From NCBI GenBank assembly GCA_964016985.1, contig OZ024823.1, forward strand, positions 60,838,014-60,902,013: a stretch of DNA of 64,000 bases, in the 5' to 3' direction. The notes beneath the pieces are model-generated. The model saw only the letters and a list, made by a program, of their open reading frames with translations. It did not search any database and was not told the origin of the DNA. How positions within the stretch are numbered: position 1 is the first letter of the stretch; every line of letters begins with the position of its first letter. The DNA is from Anodontia alba (taxonomy: Eukaryota > Mollusca > Bivalvia > Lucinida > Lucinidae). Below, one piece after another: positions 10,076 through 20,753 of this stretch. Made by a program: the position numbers and the translations under genes.

Positions 10076-11700
10076 TAGCTCACCTGGAGCTTTGCTCCAG
10101 GTCAGCTTATGCTGTAGTGTGTTGACCATGGTCCGTCCCTCATCTGTATGTCCATCAGTAACTTTCACATTTGCAACATCTCCAACAGAATCATATCCAT
10201 GATGGCTGCCATGGCAGCCATCTTGAAAGTCCTCAATTGTTATCTGCTCCCGAACAGTAAGTCAGATGGAGAGGAAACTTGGTGGAAGGCATTGGGGCAG
10301 CATGTGGGCCATCTTGAAAACCTGCAAGCAACATCTCCTCCCAAACCGTAAATCGGATTGAGCTGAAACTTGATGGGAGGCATCAGAGCAACATAGAGAT
10401 TTAGAATTACTTAAATGGTTCCATTTGATATCCAAGATGGTCACCATGGCAGCCGTCTTGAAAATCTTCAAATACATCTGCTCCCGAACAGTAAGTCTGA
10501 TTGAGCCTAAACTTGATGGGAGGCATTGGAGTGTTATGGAAATTCAGAATTGCTAAAATCGTTCTGTTCCAATATCCAAGATGGCTGCCATTTTGAAATT
10601 CTTCAAACCACATCTCCTCCCAAACAGTACCGTATACAGGCATGCACTACCCGCAGTTGTATAAAAGCCGCACCCTATTTGTAAGCTCAAATCCCTGAGA
10701 AAAAAGTAATTTCGGATGTAAAACCCGCATCAAGAAAATGCTAAAACAGTTGGGATCTTGAACAGAGAAAGGGCCATCAAATTTAAATTTTTTTTCTTCT
10801 TTCTTTTTTTTTTTTTTTTTTACGTTTGAATACAAAAAAAAAGTGCATCTATCATTTTTCGATATTAATAGCCTATCAGTCCAGACTTTTTTTTTTTCTG
10901 TATTGTTTGATATTTAATTCTTTTAAAAGCTCAAAACAATAAATTGTGATTTAATTTCATTATTAAATCGGCTAAATTGTTCATTATTTCCATTTACGTA
11001 AATATCCTTAATGATGTTTACTGTCACTCAATACCATAATTAATCATGCCCTTGTTGCTGCTGGTCTCCCGCGTCATATACCGGTAAGTAGTTTTGCTAC
11101 CGTGTATATGGAACACAACCATCCAAGTGACAAATAAAAATGGCTGACTGAATCAAAACAATTAAATGAATGAATGATTAACGGGCCAATTAATGGAATT
11201 CCCAGCAGGCTTCAGAGAGACACTTTGCATAATTAACATACCAGTAGGTATAAACATGAATACTCATACCGTACATGACTTATTTTGCTCTCGAATCCCT
11301 TGCGTGGCATAATAATGGGAAAATGAATCAATACACATTGAATTACATGGAATAAAAAATCCCTGAAATTATTGTTCGGATGCATTAACCGCATCCCTTT
11401 GTCATGCTGAAGATATAGAGTGAAAAAAGTGCGGGTAGTACAAGCCTGTATACGGTAAGTCAGATTGAGCCGAAACCTGATTGGAGGCATTGGGGTGACA
11501 TGGAGATTTAGAATTGCTAAATCATTCAGTTCCAATATCGAAGAATTGACGACCATGGTGGCAATCTTGAAATGCTTCACACAACATCAGATTCTGGATT
11601 GCTAAAGGCAATGTAATCTGATAGCAAAGATGGCCACCATGGCACAATGTAACAGCCTAATCCAGGTGAGCGATTTCTGGCCAACTAGGGCCTCTAGTTG
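10076..11700 (+). mobile_element. Tandem-core element T1b, complete
   Basis: Head tagctcacctggagc follows a T run. The core matches T1a. The tail has tccaggtgagcg (inverse of the head), then the hairpin ggcc-aactag-ggcc, then cctctagttg. The core is interrupted at 10630-11455 by a TA-flanked insertion. The exon at 11726 begins 26 bases after this tail. Confidence 0.75.
10630..11455. mobile_element. TA-flanked non-autonomous DNA transposon nested in T1b
   Basis: 826 bp with terminal inverted repeats of about 27 bp: CCGTATACAGGCATGCAC at the left, the inverse of GTACAAGCCTGTATACGG at the right. TA lies on each side (10628-10629, 11456-11457). Removing it leaves 'cccaaacag-TA-agtcagattgag', which restores the host repeat unit. 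TA duplication fits the Tc1/mariner superfamily. The interior is A/T-rich and non-coding and includes a poly-T tract near 10800. Confidence 0.8.
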
Positions 11701-11725
11701 TTTTTTTTGTTTTTGTTTTTTCCAG

Positions 11726-11772
11726 GCTAAATTCGTTTGCTGAATTTCATGGGGGAGAGGATATCTCAACAG
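11726..11772 (+). CDS. Candidate exon 4: short linker exon
   Basis: 47-nt exon found by phase logic. It takes one base to complete the codon left by the 5449 donor, encodes L-N-S-F-A-E-F-H-G-G-E-D-I-S-T, and leaves one base, which is what the exon at 17516 needs. The acceptor is a strong T tract ending ttttttccag. The donor (cag|gtctgt) is weak. The exon begins 26 bases after the end of a tandem-core mobile element, so the T-rich flank of that element supplies the polypyrimidine tract. Support is the exact phase match plus one good splice site. A transcript would be decisive. Confidence 0.45.
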
Positions 11773-11971
11773 GTCTGTTGCATGAAAATATCTTTTTTTA
11801 CAATTGTAGGCCAGCTTTCTTCACAGCCTCGTAGAATATTGTCACTTAAGCTTTAATGGCTATAGAGAGATATTATTTTATTGACTGGTATAACTAGAAT
11901 TTCTTTCTTTAATATTTTTTATATATTTTTCAGTTTCATAAAATCAGATTGGCTATTTAATTTGGCATATT

Positions 11972-12207
11972 CTTTAATGCTTAGCAATGTGGGTAAAATT
12001 TTCAGCTGACGACATACTGAAATATTTTTCATATTTTTCCCAGAAAACAAGATTTGACATTTCATGCAAATTATCTCCTATTTAGAAAACAGGATTTAAC
12101 TTTTCATGCAAATTGTCTCCATTGGAGACAATTTGCATGAACTGTCAGATCCTATTTTCTGGGAAAAATAAGAAAAAATATCACCAGTTTGTTGTCTGCT
12201 GAATTAA
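11972..12207. mobile_element. Palindromic MITE, family HP-C
   Basis: Arms 'ttttcatgcaaattgtctcc' and 'ggagacaatttgcatgaact' meet head to head. Outer parts 'tttcccagaaaacaagattt' and 'tattttctgggaaaaataag' extend the palindrome. The left end shares 'tttaatgcttagca' with the inverted end of 51590-51780. TTAA is at 12204-12207. Confidence 0.65.
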
Positions 12208-12389
12208 CCAAGACTGGTAAAGGTTAGTATCTGATACTTTAACTATAGATATATTTGACTTGTTCATGAAATGGAATATCAACACAATACCTCACGCTAA
12301 TCACAAAGGCCGAGACTATGTGGCACATCTCAGTCCTTGGCATTGCATGATGGATAAAAATTTCAGCAGACAACATTTTGAAGTTTATT

Positions 12390-12506
12390 TATTTACTCCC
12401 AGAAAGTAGGGTTTGACATTACATGCAATTTATCTCCGTAGGAGACAGTTTGCATGCAATGTCATTAAAGGCCCCACATTCCTAAAAAAGTTTGCATGCA
12501 ATGTCA
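12390..12506. repeat. HP-C fragment with a 48-bp direct duplication
   Basis: A partial HP-C hairpin ('gtttgacattacatgcaatt' / 'ggagacagtttgcatgcaat'). It is followed by the segment 'tttgcatgcaatgtcattaa' + 'aggccccacattcctaaaaa', which occurs twice in a row. Confidence 0.65.
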
Positions 12507-12510
12507 TTAA

Positions 12511-12879
12511 AGGCCCCACATTCCTAAAAAATAGACATTTTATTATTCAAGAAAGGTTTAATAAATTGACATATGGTACTAATACATTCATAAAATGTGG
12601 GATCTGACAGCCTGTAAAATTTCAGTGAGTCTCTCATTCTTGAAGAAGATCAAAAATGAAATGATTTTTTAACGGGTATCTGAATTAATGTTGCCAACAT
12701 TATTTAAGAGATATGATAAAAAGTCATTTCATTTTTTATTCACTTTAAAGACAAGAGACTAAATGAAATTTTACAGGCTGTCAGATGCCTAATTTTATGA
12801 TCGTATTAGTACTACGAGTATATATCAATTTATTAAATCTTGGATGAAAAGATGCTTGTTTTTTAGGAATATGGAGCCT
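12511..12879. mobile_element. TTAA-flanked MITE
   Basis: Termini aggccccacattcctaaaaa and the inverse of 'ttttttaggaatatggagcc', with TTAA at 12507-12510 and 12880-12883. Internal inverted segments 'cctgtaaaatttcagtgagt' and 'aatgaaattttacaggctgt' make it an extended imperfect palindrome of about 369 bp. No coding capacity. Confidence 0.65.
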
Positions 12880-12884
12880 TTAAA

Positions 12885-13378
12885 ATGGTGATTCTAATGA
12901 ATACTCACAACATACATTTTCAAGATAGAATAGTAAAATTTCCCTTAAATGTCCCTGAATATTTGTTTTCTATGTGTTTTCTATTTCTATTTGTTTTCTA
13001 TTGTGCAAATTTCCAAGGGATTCAAGAACAAATTCGAATCAGCCATGATAAACGAGCCATCTATGTTTCAGGCATTGAAGTTTTACTGTATATGAAGGCC
13101 CATTATGTGGCTCATTTACTATATGTGTGGACTGAATGATCTGCTCTTAGCTGTCTGATCTGGGTTTACTCGGGCCTGTCACAATAGTTAGAGATAGTAC
13201 TGTATTTACTGTACTTGTAGCAGGTGGGGGAAGGGGGCATGTAAGTGTTACTTCTGTTTCTTCACTGTCGTTTGCTTTTTACTTCAGTCTCCTTTATTTT
13301 TTTTCTTTCTTTAAATTCCTCTGCTACATTTTCTGTCCCTTTTTATCTTTTCTCTATGTGAAGACACAAAATTACCTT
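12885..13378. other. HP-A half-copy and unannotated intron
   Basis: 'gattctaatgaatactcaca' with 'agatagaatagtaaaattt' is one arm of HP-A. The rest is A/T-rich with no recognised feature. Confidence 0.35.
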
Positions 13379-13391
13379 CAAGGGTTGATGT

Positions 13392-13692
13392 GCCGGCCTC
13401 GGTGGCTCAGTTGGCTGCGCGTCCGACTGGAGACCAAGAGGTCGCTGGTTCGACCCCCACCGAGGTTGGCAACATTCTTTCGTGGAGATTGATCATGAAA
13501 TATTTTCTACGGTCATTCTCTCCCTTCCGCTGATTCAAGAAGGGCAGTTGTCAGTTCCTGACAAAAGAATGTGCACAATACTGGTTAACCGCTTGGAGGA
13601 CTAAGCCTGCCCAGTAAACGTGTGGTTAGGTAAACTGACTGCGCTCGACATGACCCCATTGGGTTGACTGGGCCAACCTCAACACAAACAAA
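13392..13692 (+). mobile_element. SINE-A, full length, tRNA-derived
   Basis: The tRNA-like head has an A box (ggtggctcagttgg) and a B box (ggttcgaccccc), so RNA polymerase III transcription is expected for the founder. A conserved body follows ('attctctcccttccgctgat', 'gaatgtgcacaatactgg', 'gctcgacatgaccccattgg') and the 3' tail is cctcaacacaaac. A perfect 13-bp target duplication, caagggttgatgt, flanks it at 13379-13391 and 13693-13705. The element moves with help from a LINE-encoded reverse transcriptase; none is in the window. Confidence 0.9.
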
Positions 13693-13872
13693 CAAGGGTT
13701 GATGTATCATAAAACTCAAACAAAAAGGTACCATGTGTGGGATGATGTAATTCATCAACACTTGGGATTGTTAGAAAGTACTAATGATTTAATATAAAAT
13801 TGTATAAAGCATAAATTCCATAAGATTCTACAAAGGTTGATGTAAAAGAAATAATGGACCCTCTGAGATTGT

Positions 13873-14748
13873 TGTGTCACCTGCTGAGCATGGCAGACAC
13901 ATAGGGATCATGTTGTCCGTCGGCGTAGGCGTCGTCGGCGTCATCATTGGTGTCATCATCACACTTTTCCTTTCTGCTCAATACCTTTTGAAGGGAGGCT
14001 TTGATTTCATTAAAACATTGCAGTATTTTATCACTATAAAGTACAGGTCAAGTTCGATATTGGTAATCATCCACCAAATTTAGGCTGAGTTATGGGCTTT
14101 TTTGGACTTAGTTTTTGTTGTTTGTTTCCGCTCAATAACTTTTGAAAGGATGCATTGATTTCATTCAAACTTTGCAAAACTTTATATCATTGTAAAATAC
14201 AGGTCAGGTTCAATATTAGTAATCATCCGCAAAATTATGGCCCTTTTTCGACTTAGTTTTTGTTGGTGTGTTGATATTGGTTTCCGCTCAATAACTTTTG
14301 CAGGGATGCATTGTTTTTATTGAAAATTTGCAGAAGGATATATCATTGTAAAAAACAGGTCAGGTTCGATATTGGTAGTCAACCATAAAATTTTGGCCAA
14401 GTAATGGCCCTTTTTCGACTTAGTTTATGTTGTTGGGGTAAAATACAAGGTAAAGATATTGTTGCCCCTCAGTAACTTTTGAAGGGAGCTATTGATTTCA
14501 TTTGAAGTTTGCAGAATTGTGTATCATTATAGCATAGAGGTCAGGTTTGATTTTGGTAATCATCCAAAATACTGTTGTTGAATTACAGCCCATTATTTAC
14601 TTGATTAATAGAATTCAAACAAAGTAGTGAGGGCTTGCCTTTAGGGATAAGAGCAATTATTAGGACAAATACAGTGTTTTTTTCTTTTTTCATATCAAAT
14701 GGTTGGCACTTTAAGCAGGCGACACGTCTGATTCTCGGAATTCTAGTT
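13873..14748 (+). mobile_element. Tandem-core element J, complete
   Basis: Head tgtcacctgctgagc with partner catggcagaca. Then 'gttgtccgtcggcgtaggcg', and about four units of 170 bp ('gctcaataacttttgaaggg', 'tacaggtcaggttcgatatt', 'ggtaatcatcc'). The tail has gcaggcgacac (inverse of the head), hairpin attctcggaat and the end ttctagtt. Same plan as the elements at 8.5, 15.3 and 20.8 kb but with unrelated core sequence. The ORF at its start is a repeat shadow. Confidence 0.75.
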
Positions 14749-14978
14749 ACCTAATTTTACCAGGGTGTGAAAGGGAAATAAGCAGTTTTACCAAGACTCC
14801 CTTTATAAAATGATATCTTCCTTTCCAGTATTTCATAGCAGTAGATAAGAGAGGGTATAATTCAGTCAATACTTACTGACAATGAATTAGCATGGGATTC
14901 CCATATCATACACTGAAATTTCAGTATTTACCCTGTGTCATAATGGTCTGTGAACATGCATACCTTGATATCAAGTAA

Positions 14979-15095
14979 ATATTTTTTCTTACTTCTCCAC
15001 ATAAACATATGTTGTTGGTACTCATTAGAAGTGGCTGAGGCACTTCTAGTGAGTACCCACGACATATGTTTTCCTGGAGATATAAGAAAAATATC
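14979..15095. mobile_element. Hairpin MITE HP-A
   Basis: 'acatatgttgttggtactca' and 'gtgagtacccacgacatatg' with the inner arms 'ttagaagtg' / 'cacttctag'. The outer arms are 'tttttcttacttctcc' and 'ggagatataagaaaaatatc'. Confidence 0.7.
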
Positions 15096-15310
15096 AATAC
15101 TTCTTGGTTGAAAAAAGCACTTTATCTAAAGGTCTGTCTGTATTGATAACATAAGGTAATTCATATGTGCAACACAAGAAAAGTGCTCCTAACTCACAAG
15201 CAATCAGCAAAGGCTCTGATCAGTCTGTGCATTTTGGCAGTCTGAACTAGACTCATTGCTGACTACAGAGTTAAGGAATAAGAAGCATATCTGGAAGAAT
15301 GTTGTTTTTT

Positions 15311-17286
15311 TATCGCACCTGCTTGTAGCAGGGTGCGATATAGGCGTCTGATTTTCCATCCGTCCGTCTGTCTGTCAACATTTATGTCGACGTTAGACAT
15401 TTATGTCAAAGTTAGTATTCTAATCAACTACAAGACTAAACAACCATCAAACCTTGCATGAAACATCTCCCTAACCTCCTGACTTTGGGACATAGACCTC
15501 CGCTTTTCCGTTTGTCTGTTTGTTCGTCCGTCTGTCTGTCTGTCAACATTTATGTCGAAGTTCGACATTTATGTCAAAGTTAGTATTCTAATCAACTACA
15601 AGACTAAACAAGCATCAAACCTTGCATGAAACATCTCTCTGACCTCCCGACTTTGCGACATAGGTGCCCGCTTTTACATTTGTCTGTCCGTTCATCCATC
15701 CTTCTGTCCGTCTGTTAACAGTTCTGTTATGTCGAAGTTCGACATTTATGTCAAAGTTAGTATTCTAATCAACTACAAGACTAAACAACCATCAAACCTT
15801 GCATGAAACATCTCCCTGACCTTCTGACTTTGTGACATAGGTGCCCGCTTTTCCATTTGTCTGTCCGTTCGTCCAACTGTCTGTCGTCTGTTAACAGTTC
15901 TGTTATGTCGAAGTTCGACATTTACGTCAAAGTTAGTATTCTAATCAACTACAATTCTACAACAACCATCATACCTTGCATAACATATCTCCCTGACCTC
16001 CTGACTTGGCAGGTACATTGACACAGTGACCTTGACCTATATTTTGCGCTTTATTGACTTTGACACAATTTACGTTGACGTTCAGATCTTCTCAACTATA
16101 AGGCTTACAACTACCAAACCTTGCATAGTGCTTCTCCTAGATGTACTGACTCAGCAGGTACCTTGACCCGGTGACCTTGACCTATATTTTGTGCTCTAGT
16201 GACTTTGACACATTTTGCGTCGACGTTTGATATCTCCTCAACTATAAGGCCTACAACCATCAAACCTTGCAAAGTGTTTCTTCTAAATGTGCTGATTTGG
16301 CAGATACCTTGACCTGGTGACCTTGACCTATTTTTTGGCTGCAGTGACTTTGACATAATTTACATCAACGTTCCAGATCTCCTCAAACGTAAGACCTCTA
16401 GCCACCAAACCTTGCATAGTTCTTCTCCTAGATGTACTGACTCGGCAGGTATCTTGACCCGGTGACCTTGACCTGTATTTTGCACTCCAGTGCCTTTTAC
16501 ACATTTTACGTCGATGTTCAATATCTCCTCAATTATAAAGCCTACAACCATCAAACCTTGCGTAGTACTTCTCCTCAATGTACGGACTCCGCAGGTACCT
16601 TGACTAGGTGACCTTGACCTATATTTTGTGCTCCATTGACTTTTACACCTTTTACGTCGCCCTTCCATATGTCCTCAACTGTAAGGCCTTCAAACCTTAT
16701 ATAGTGCTTCTTCTCGATGTACTGACTCGGCAGGTACCTTGACCTGGTGACCTTGACCTATATTTTACACTCCAATGACTTCGACACATTTTACGTTGAT
16801 GTTTGGTGTCTCCTCAAATATAAGACCTACTAAACCTTGCATAGTACTTCACCTCATTGCACTGGCTTGGCAGGTACCTTGACCTGGTGACCTTGACCTA
16901 TATTTGACACATTTTACATTGATGTTTGATAACTCCTCAACTATAAGGCCTACAACCACCATACCTTTCATAGTGCTTCTCCTTGATGTACTGAATTAGC
17001 AGCTACCTTGACCCGTGACCTTGACCTATATTTCATGCTCCAGTGACTTTTACACATTTTACGTTGACGTTCCATTATCATTGGGCTGTATAATACGAAA
17101 AGTCAGTGCTGAAGTATAGCCGTTAGAGGGAATGGCACTGGCCTGGAATATATGTGCCCCACTAGGCACTTTGTCTACATTTTTTTCAACCCAGTTTTCC
17201 AACTAAGCACTGCTAAGAACGTTCTGATTGTGGCTTCTGTGACTTTTGCCCCAGCATGTGCGATGACGCCTTCCGCGGAATTCTTG
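15311..17286 (+). mobile_element. Tandem-core element M, complete, with two core arrays
   Basis: The head tatcgcacctgc pairs with gcagggtgcgata, followed by 'ccgtccgtctgtctgtc'. Array 1 has four units of about 173 bp ('gacatttatgtcaaagttag', 'caaaccttgcatgaaacatc'). Array 2 has eight units of 128-146 bp, each with 'ggtgaccttgacct' and 'caaccatcaaaccttgc'. The tail has agcatgtgcgat (inverse of the head), hairpin ttccgcggaa and the end ttcttgtt. Short reverse-strand ORFs here are shadows of array 2. Confidence 0.8.
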
Positions 17287-17420
17287 TTTTATTTCTCCAG
17301 GAAAACATATGTTTTGGGTACTCATTAGAAGCACCTCACTGAGGTACTTCTAATGAGTACTGAGGTGTTTCTGATTAGTACCCACCATATATGTTTTTGT
17401 GGAGAAATTAGAAAAATATC
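17287..17420. mobile_element. HP-A hairpin with an internal duplication
   Basis: 'aacatatgttttgggtactc' and 'gattagtacccaccatatat', with the central arm 'gaggtacttctaatgagtac' partly duplicated. It abuts the tail of the preceding element. Confidence 0.65.
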
Positions 17421-17515
17421 AGTAGCTGTGATAAAAAAAAAAAAAAAAAAAACATTATTTAAAGCTATGGTCTATCACTGGCTTTAACTCACTCAAGTTT
17501 TACTACTGTGTTCAG

Positions 17516-17584
17516 TTCTGGCAGAACCAATTGTGACAGCTGACCCCAACAAAGGGGTTTCCCCAGATGCAGGGGAAGAGGAGG
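17516..17584 (+). CDS. Candidate exon 5: acidic linker exon
   Basis: 69-nt exon entered with two bases owed and left with one spare base. The acceptor is ttactactgtgttcag and the donor is gagg|gtgagt, near consensus. It encodes L-A-E-P-I-V-T-A-D-P-N-K-G-V-S-P-D-A-G-E-E-E. A second acceptor nine bases downstream (ttctggcag, exon start 17525) would remove three residues and keep the frame, so a small alternative-splice choice is possible. Joined directly to the exon ending at 5449, the frame hits a stop (TGA) after eight codons. The exon is therefore coding only if the 11726 exon, or another with the same phases, lies between. Confidence 0.55.
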
Positions 17585-17839
17585 GTGAGTAGTGAAAAAA
17601 AAGAATAGCTTAATGGGTGGTGGAATTATTATCCCTGCTTGTATTACATTCCAAGGTTACTTAGGTTAACTTAGTGCTAGATGAACTTAGATATTGAATG
17701 GCCTTGATAAGGTTTTCTTTAGATGTACAACTAACTACACTGTACTCTACTTTCAGCATTTTCCGAGATTGTCATTTTTGCCTGGCACTTCATTTAGAAG
17801 AAGAAATTTGCAAACATCAGCCATGATTCATTATCTACC

Positions 17840-18350
17840 TCTGCACCAAAAGTTTTATTCTATTCATTGGTTTTTCTTAAAGTAAAACTGGCTGCAGACT
17901 TAGTGACAATTGATAGGATAGGTAGTATTTTAAGGCTGGTGTTGGTGTTCAACAATTCCATTTGTTCAAATTTTCAGAAATTTTCATAGTGTTCTTATGA
18001 AATATTAAAAATCAAATATCAGTGGAGAAAAATAAAAATATTTTCTAATAAATATGAACAAAATCTGTAAACTTCTGCAATGATTAAATGCAAACTATCT
18101 GCCTACCAAAAGGTTTTTCATTGTTTTGTTTTTTTTGTTTTTTTTTTTTTGTTTTTTTCACAGTAAAATTGGCTGCAAAGTGAGAGGTAGGTAGGTTTAA
18201 GTCTGGTCTTCAACAAGTTCCTCATTTTAAAATTTTCAGAAATTTTCATAGTGTGCTTATGAAGTATCAAATACTGAAAATATGAAACACTAGAAATTAA
18301 ATTTCAGTAGAGAAAAGTAAAAGTACCTTCTTTATAAAATTTCCCCAAAA
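17840..18350. repeat. Direct repeat of about 220-240 bp, two copies
   Basis: 17845-18060 and 18100-18345 share 'aaaactggctgcagactta' / 'aaaattggctgcaaagtga', 'attttcagaaattttcatag' and 'gtggagaaaaataaaaatat'. A T-rich spacer begins the second copy. No coding or TE terminus recognised. Confidence 0.65.
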
Positions 18351-18885
18351 TAATTTTTCTATAGAAATTGCATAGGCCAGACCAGTTACCTTCAAGGTAA
18401 ATTTTTGAGAACAAAGCAGAGAAACAGGAAAAACAAATACATTTTTGCATCTAGAATAAAATGCCAAGTAAAAAATGTCTTTCTAAGTTGTCAAAAGCTC
18501 AGTAGTCAAATTTATTCTGCATTTTGTGCATATATGCATTTGCATCATCATGAATGTATAGAGACTGACTAGAGATGACTGTCTGCAACAAGAATGAGTA
18601 TTATAAACATTTTATTCAAAAACAAATCAAACTGTTTGGTTTGTTAATGTGACTAGAATCAGATATATTTCTAGGTAAGCTGTTTATTTTATCAAAACAA
18701 AAATGTCGACTTATTTCCTCTTTCACTGTGAAAACATAAAATCATATATTATGTATACTCACAACATTATACTCACTGGGACAGTTCTAATGAGCAGCCA
18801 TCATAAATTATATTTTAATGTTTTCTTTTTTGAGAAATAAGAAGTATTTTTCTGGATAGTCCTCTGATCTAGTTTATGAACTTCA
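18351..18885. other. Intron with a decayed HP-A copy
   Basis: 18720-18845 carries 'tatgtatactcacaacatta' and 'agttctaatgagcagccatc' followed by 'tgagaaataagaag', a decayed HP-A palindrome. The rest is unassigned. Confidence 0.35.
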
Positions 18886-19128
18886 GGGCCCAGTTGTTCA
18901 AAACTAACTATGTCATTAGTTAACGATTTGTTAAAATTTTAATTGAGTGATATGCAAATATGCTGAAATGTTTTGCTGAAAAAATGTGAGTAGCTTTTGC
19001 AATGCAAAAGCTACTCACATTTTTCAGCAAAAAATATCAGAATATTGTGTATTGAATCCGCTAAAACAGTTAACGAAATGAACCTTAACGAGCTCGTTAA
19101 GCTAACGATGCTTTGAACAACTGGACCC
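18886..19128. mobile_element. MITE family HP-D, full copy
   Basis: Termini gggcccagttgttcaaaac and the inverse of 'gctttgaacaactggaccc'. Secondary arms 'aactaactatgtcattagtt' and 'gttaagctaacg'. A central near-perfect hairpin: 'aaaatgtgagtagcttttgc' / 'gcaaaagctactcacatttt'. 243 bp, non-coding. Related copies at 49723-49885 and 50758-50998. Confidence 0.8.
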
Positions 19129-19159
19129 AGAGCTCTAGATGAGTATCAAGAATAATCTT

Positions 19160-19280
19160 GTTCTTATTTCTCCACAAAAAATGCATGTTGTGGGAGGTAC
19201 TCATTAAAAATGGCTTGTTAAAGCACTTTCAATAAGTACCTATAGCATAGGTTTATGTGGAGAAATAAGAAAAAATATCA
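19160..19280. mobile_element. Hairpin MITE HP-A
   Basis: 'ttcttatttctccacaaaaa' and 'tggagaaataagaaaaaata' enclose 'tgttgtgggaggtactcatt' and 'caataagtacctatagcata'. Arms extend to 'ggttggaaaaaagccccata'. Confidence 0.65.
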
Positions 19281-20350
19281 GTATTTTTCGGTTGGAAAAA
19301 AGCCCCATATCTGGATTTAAGGAACTTTGTTGTAAGCATTCAAGACTACTGATGCATTAAAGAAATACTGATTCATTAAAGACTGCTGATGCAGCTGAGT
19401 CCACAACAGCACTTCAGAAGAAGTTGAGAAGATAGATAAATAATAAAACAATGCCATGAGAAAAAGGGTCCTCAGGGCAGATCTGAACAACAAAAATCAT
19501 ACAGTGCATCATCAGATTTTGGTTAAGGCTTTGCTTTGAATGCTATCTACAATGTTCTGTAATTCTATAAGTGGACAGTGAAGGCAATTAGCTCAGTGTT
19601 TGCTGTCTGCATAGATACATATTATTACTACAGTAAAGTGACCTGATGCTCCATATCACATCTACAGTAAAGTGATCTATGCTCCACATCACCTCTAGTG
19701 AATATTCCCAGGTTACAAGATCACACAAGACAATTTGTGTTAAATGTGGCCAGGTATTATGGTATACCCAGCCACATGATAGTGGCAGGGTATTATGATA
19801 TCACATTGGTTGTCCATGTGTCCCTACATCTGTCCAAACTTGGTATGTGCATTGATATTATGGAGATCTGCTTTTGGATTTCTGATTGGCAAATTTCCTC
19901 AATTTTTGACAGAGTTACCTGCCCCTGACAGGTCTGTATTTTTATATCCGGATGATAACTTTAGTAAATATCATTTGATTTCCACCAAACTTGGTGTGTG
20001 CATTGATATTGTGTAGCTCTGCTTTAGGAATTCAAATGGGCAAATTTTATCAAAATTTAAGTTATATTTGTAGATGTTTACAATGGTTAAGGACACCAGT
20101 GGCATATTAGGAATTAAACTTTAAGTTTTGTCCAGAGTTGTGTGATTATTTCAATCCTTAAATATTGTATATTTAGATTGTAATTATCCTATTATCTTGA
20201 TCTTTCTTTTTTGTCAGTACATTTGCTTATCAATGTGTAATGAAAAACAGTCTGCACAGTTATTGAGTTTGTTAGTATATGTGCATTTATACTGTCAGTT
20301 AACATTTTGCTTTCATGTCTGTATATATTTGACATTTTGAAGAACTGTGA
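19281..20350. other. Intron; remnant of a tandem-core repeat at 19690-20060
   Basis: 'tgtccaaacttggtatgtgc' (19833) and 'caccaaacttggtgtgtgca' (19982) with 'ttgatattgtg..agctctgctt' form two degenerate units. A third, related unit lies at 23650-23790. No head or tail was found. The remainder has no feature I can name. Confidence 0.45.
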
Positions 20351-20753
20351 TTAACCCTTAGGCTGCTAATCACAACTATTGTCGTGCTGGGGGGGGGGTC
20401 TGCCAACTCTAAAGCCTGTCAAACTTACTATATACCACATGCAACCATTCAGAGCAAGTGTTCTCATACAGGAGTGAACCTACTTTCATACAAACATGCC
20501 ACTTTTCATTAGATAGTCAGGTGCTGGATTTTACCCCCACTAAAAGGACCGAGAATACCAGATATCAAGCTGCCATTAATTTCAGCACTCACTTCAACAG
20601 ATTTATCACGATTTTCTGGGAAAAAAGCCCATAACACCTGAATCATTTCCAGTGAGGAAGAAGTAGGAATAACAGTAGAACCTTTGTATGTCACTTGTTT
20701 CATTCCCAATAGTACACAGTAGGCGCTGGTCCCTTGTAACATTTTTTTTTTTT

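Noticed and set aside
8680..10643. Overlapping antisense ORFs with 'L-N-L-Y-V-A-L-M-P-P-T-K-F'
   Set aside because: Shadows of the T1 tandem units; the peptide repeats with the DNA unit and shifts frame.
13395..13467. Functional tRNA gene
   Set aside because: The tRNA-like head continues into the SINE body and has a target duplication around the whole unit.
15311..17286. Satellite DNA rather than a transposable element
   Set aside because: Two different arrays share one head and one complementary tail, which a simple satellite would not have.
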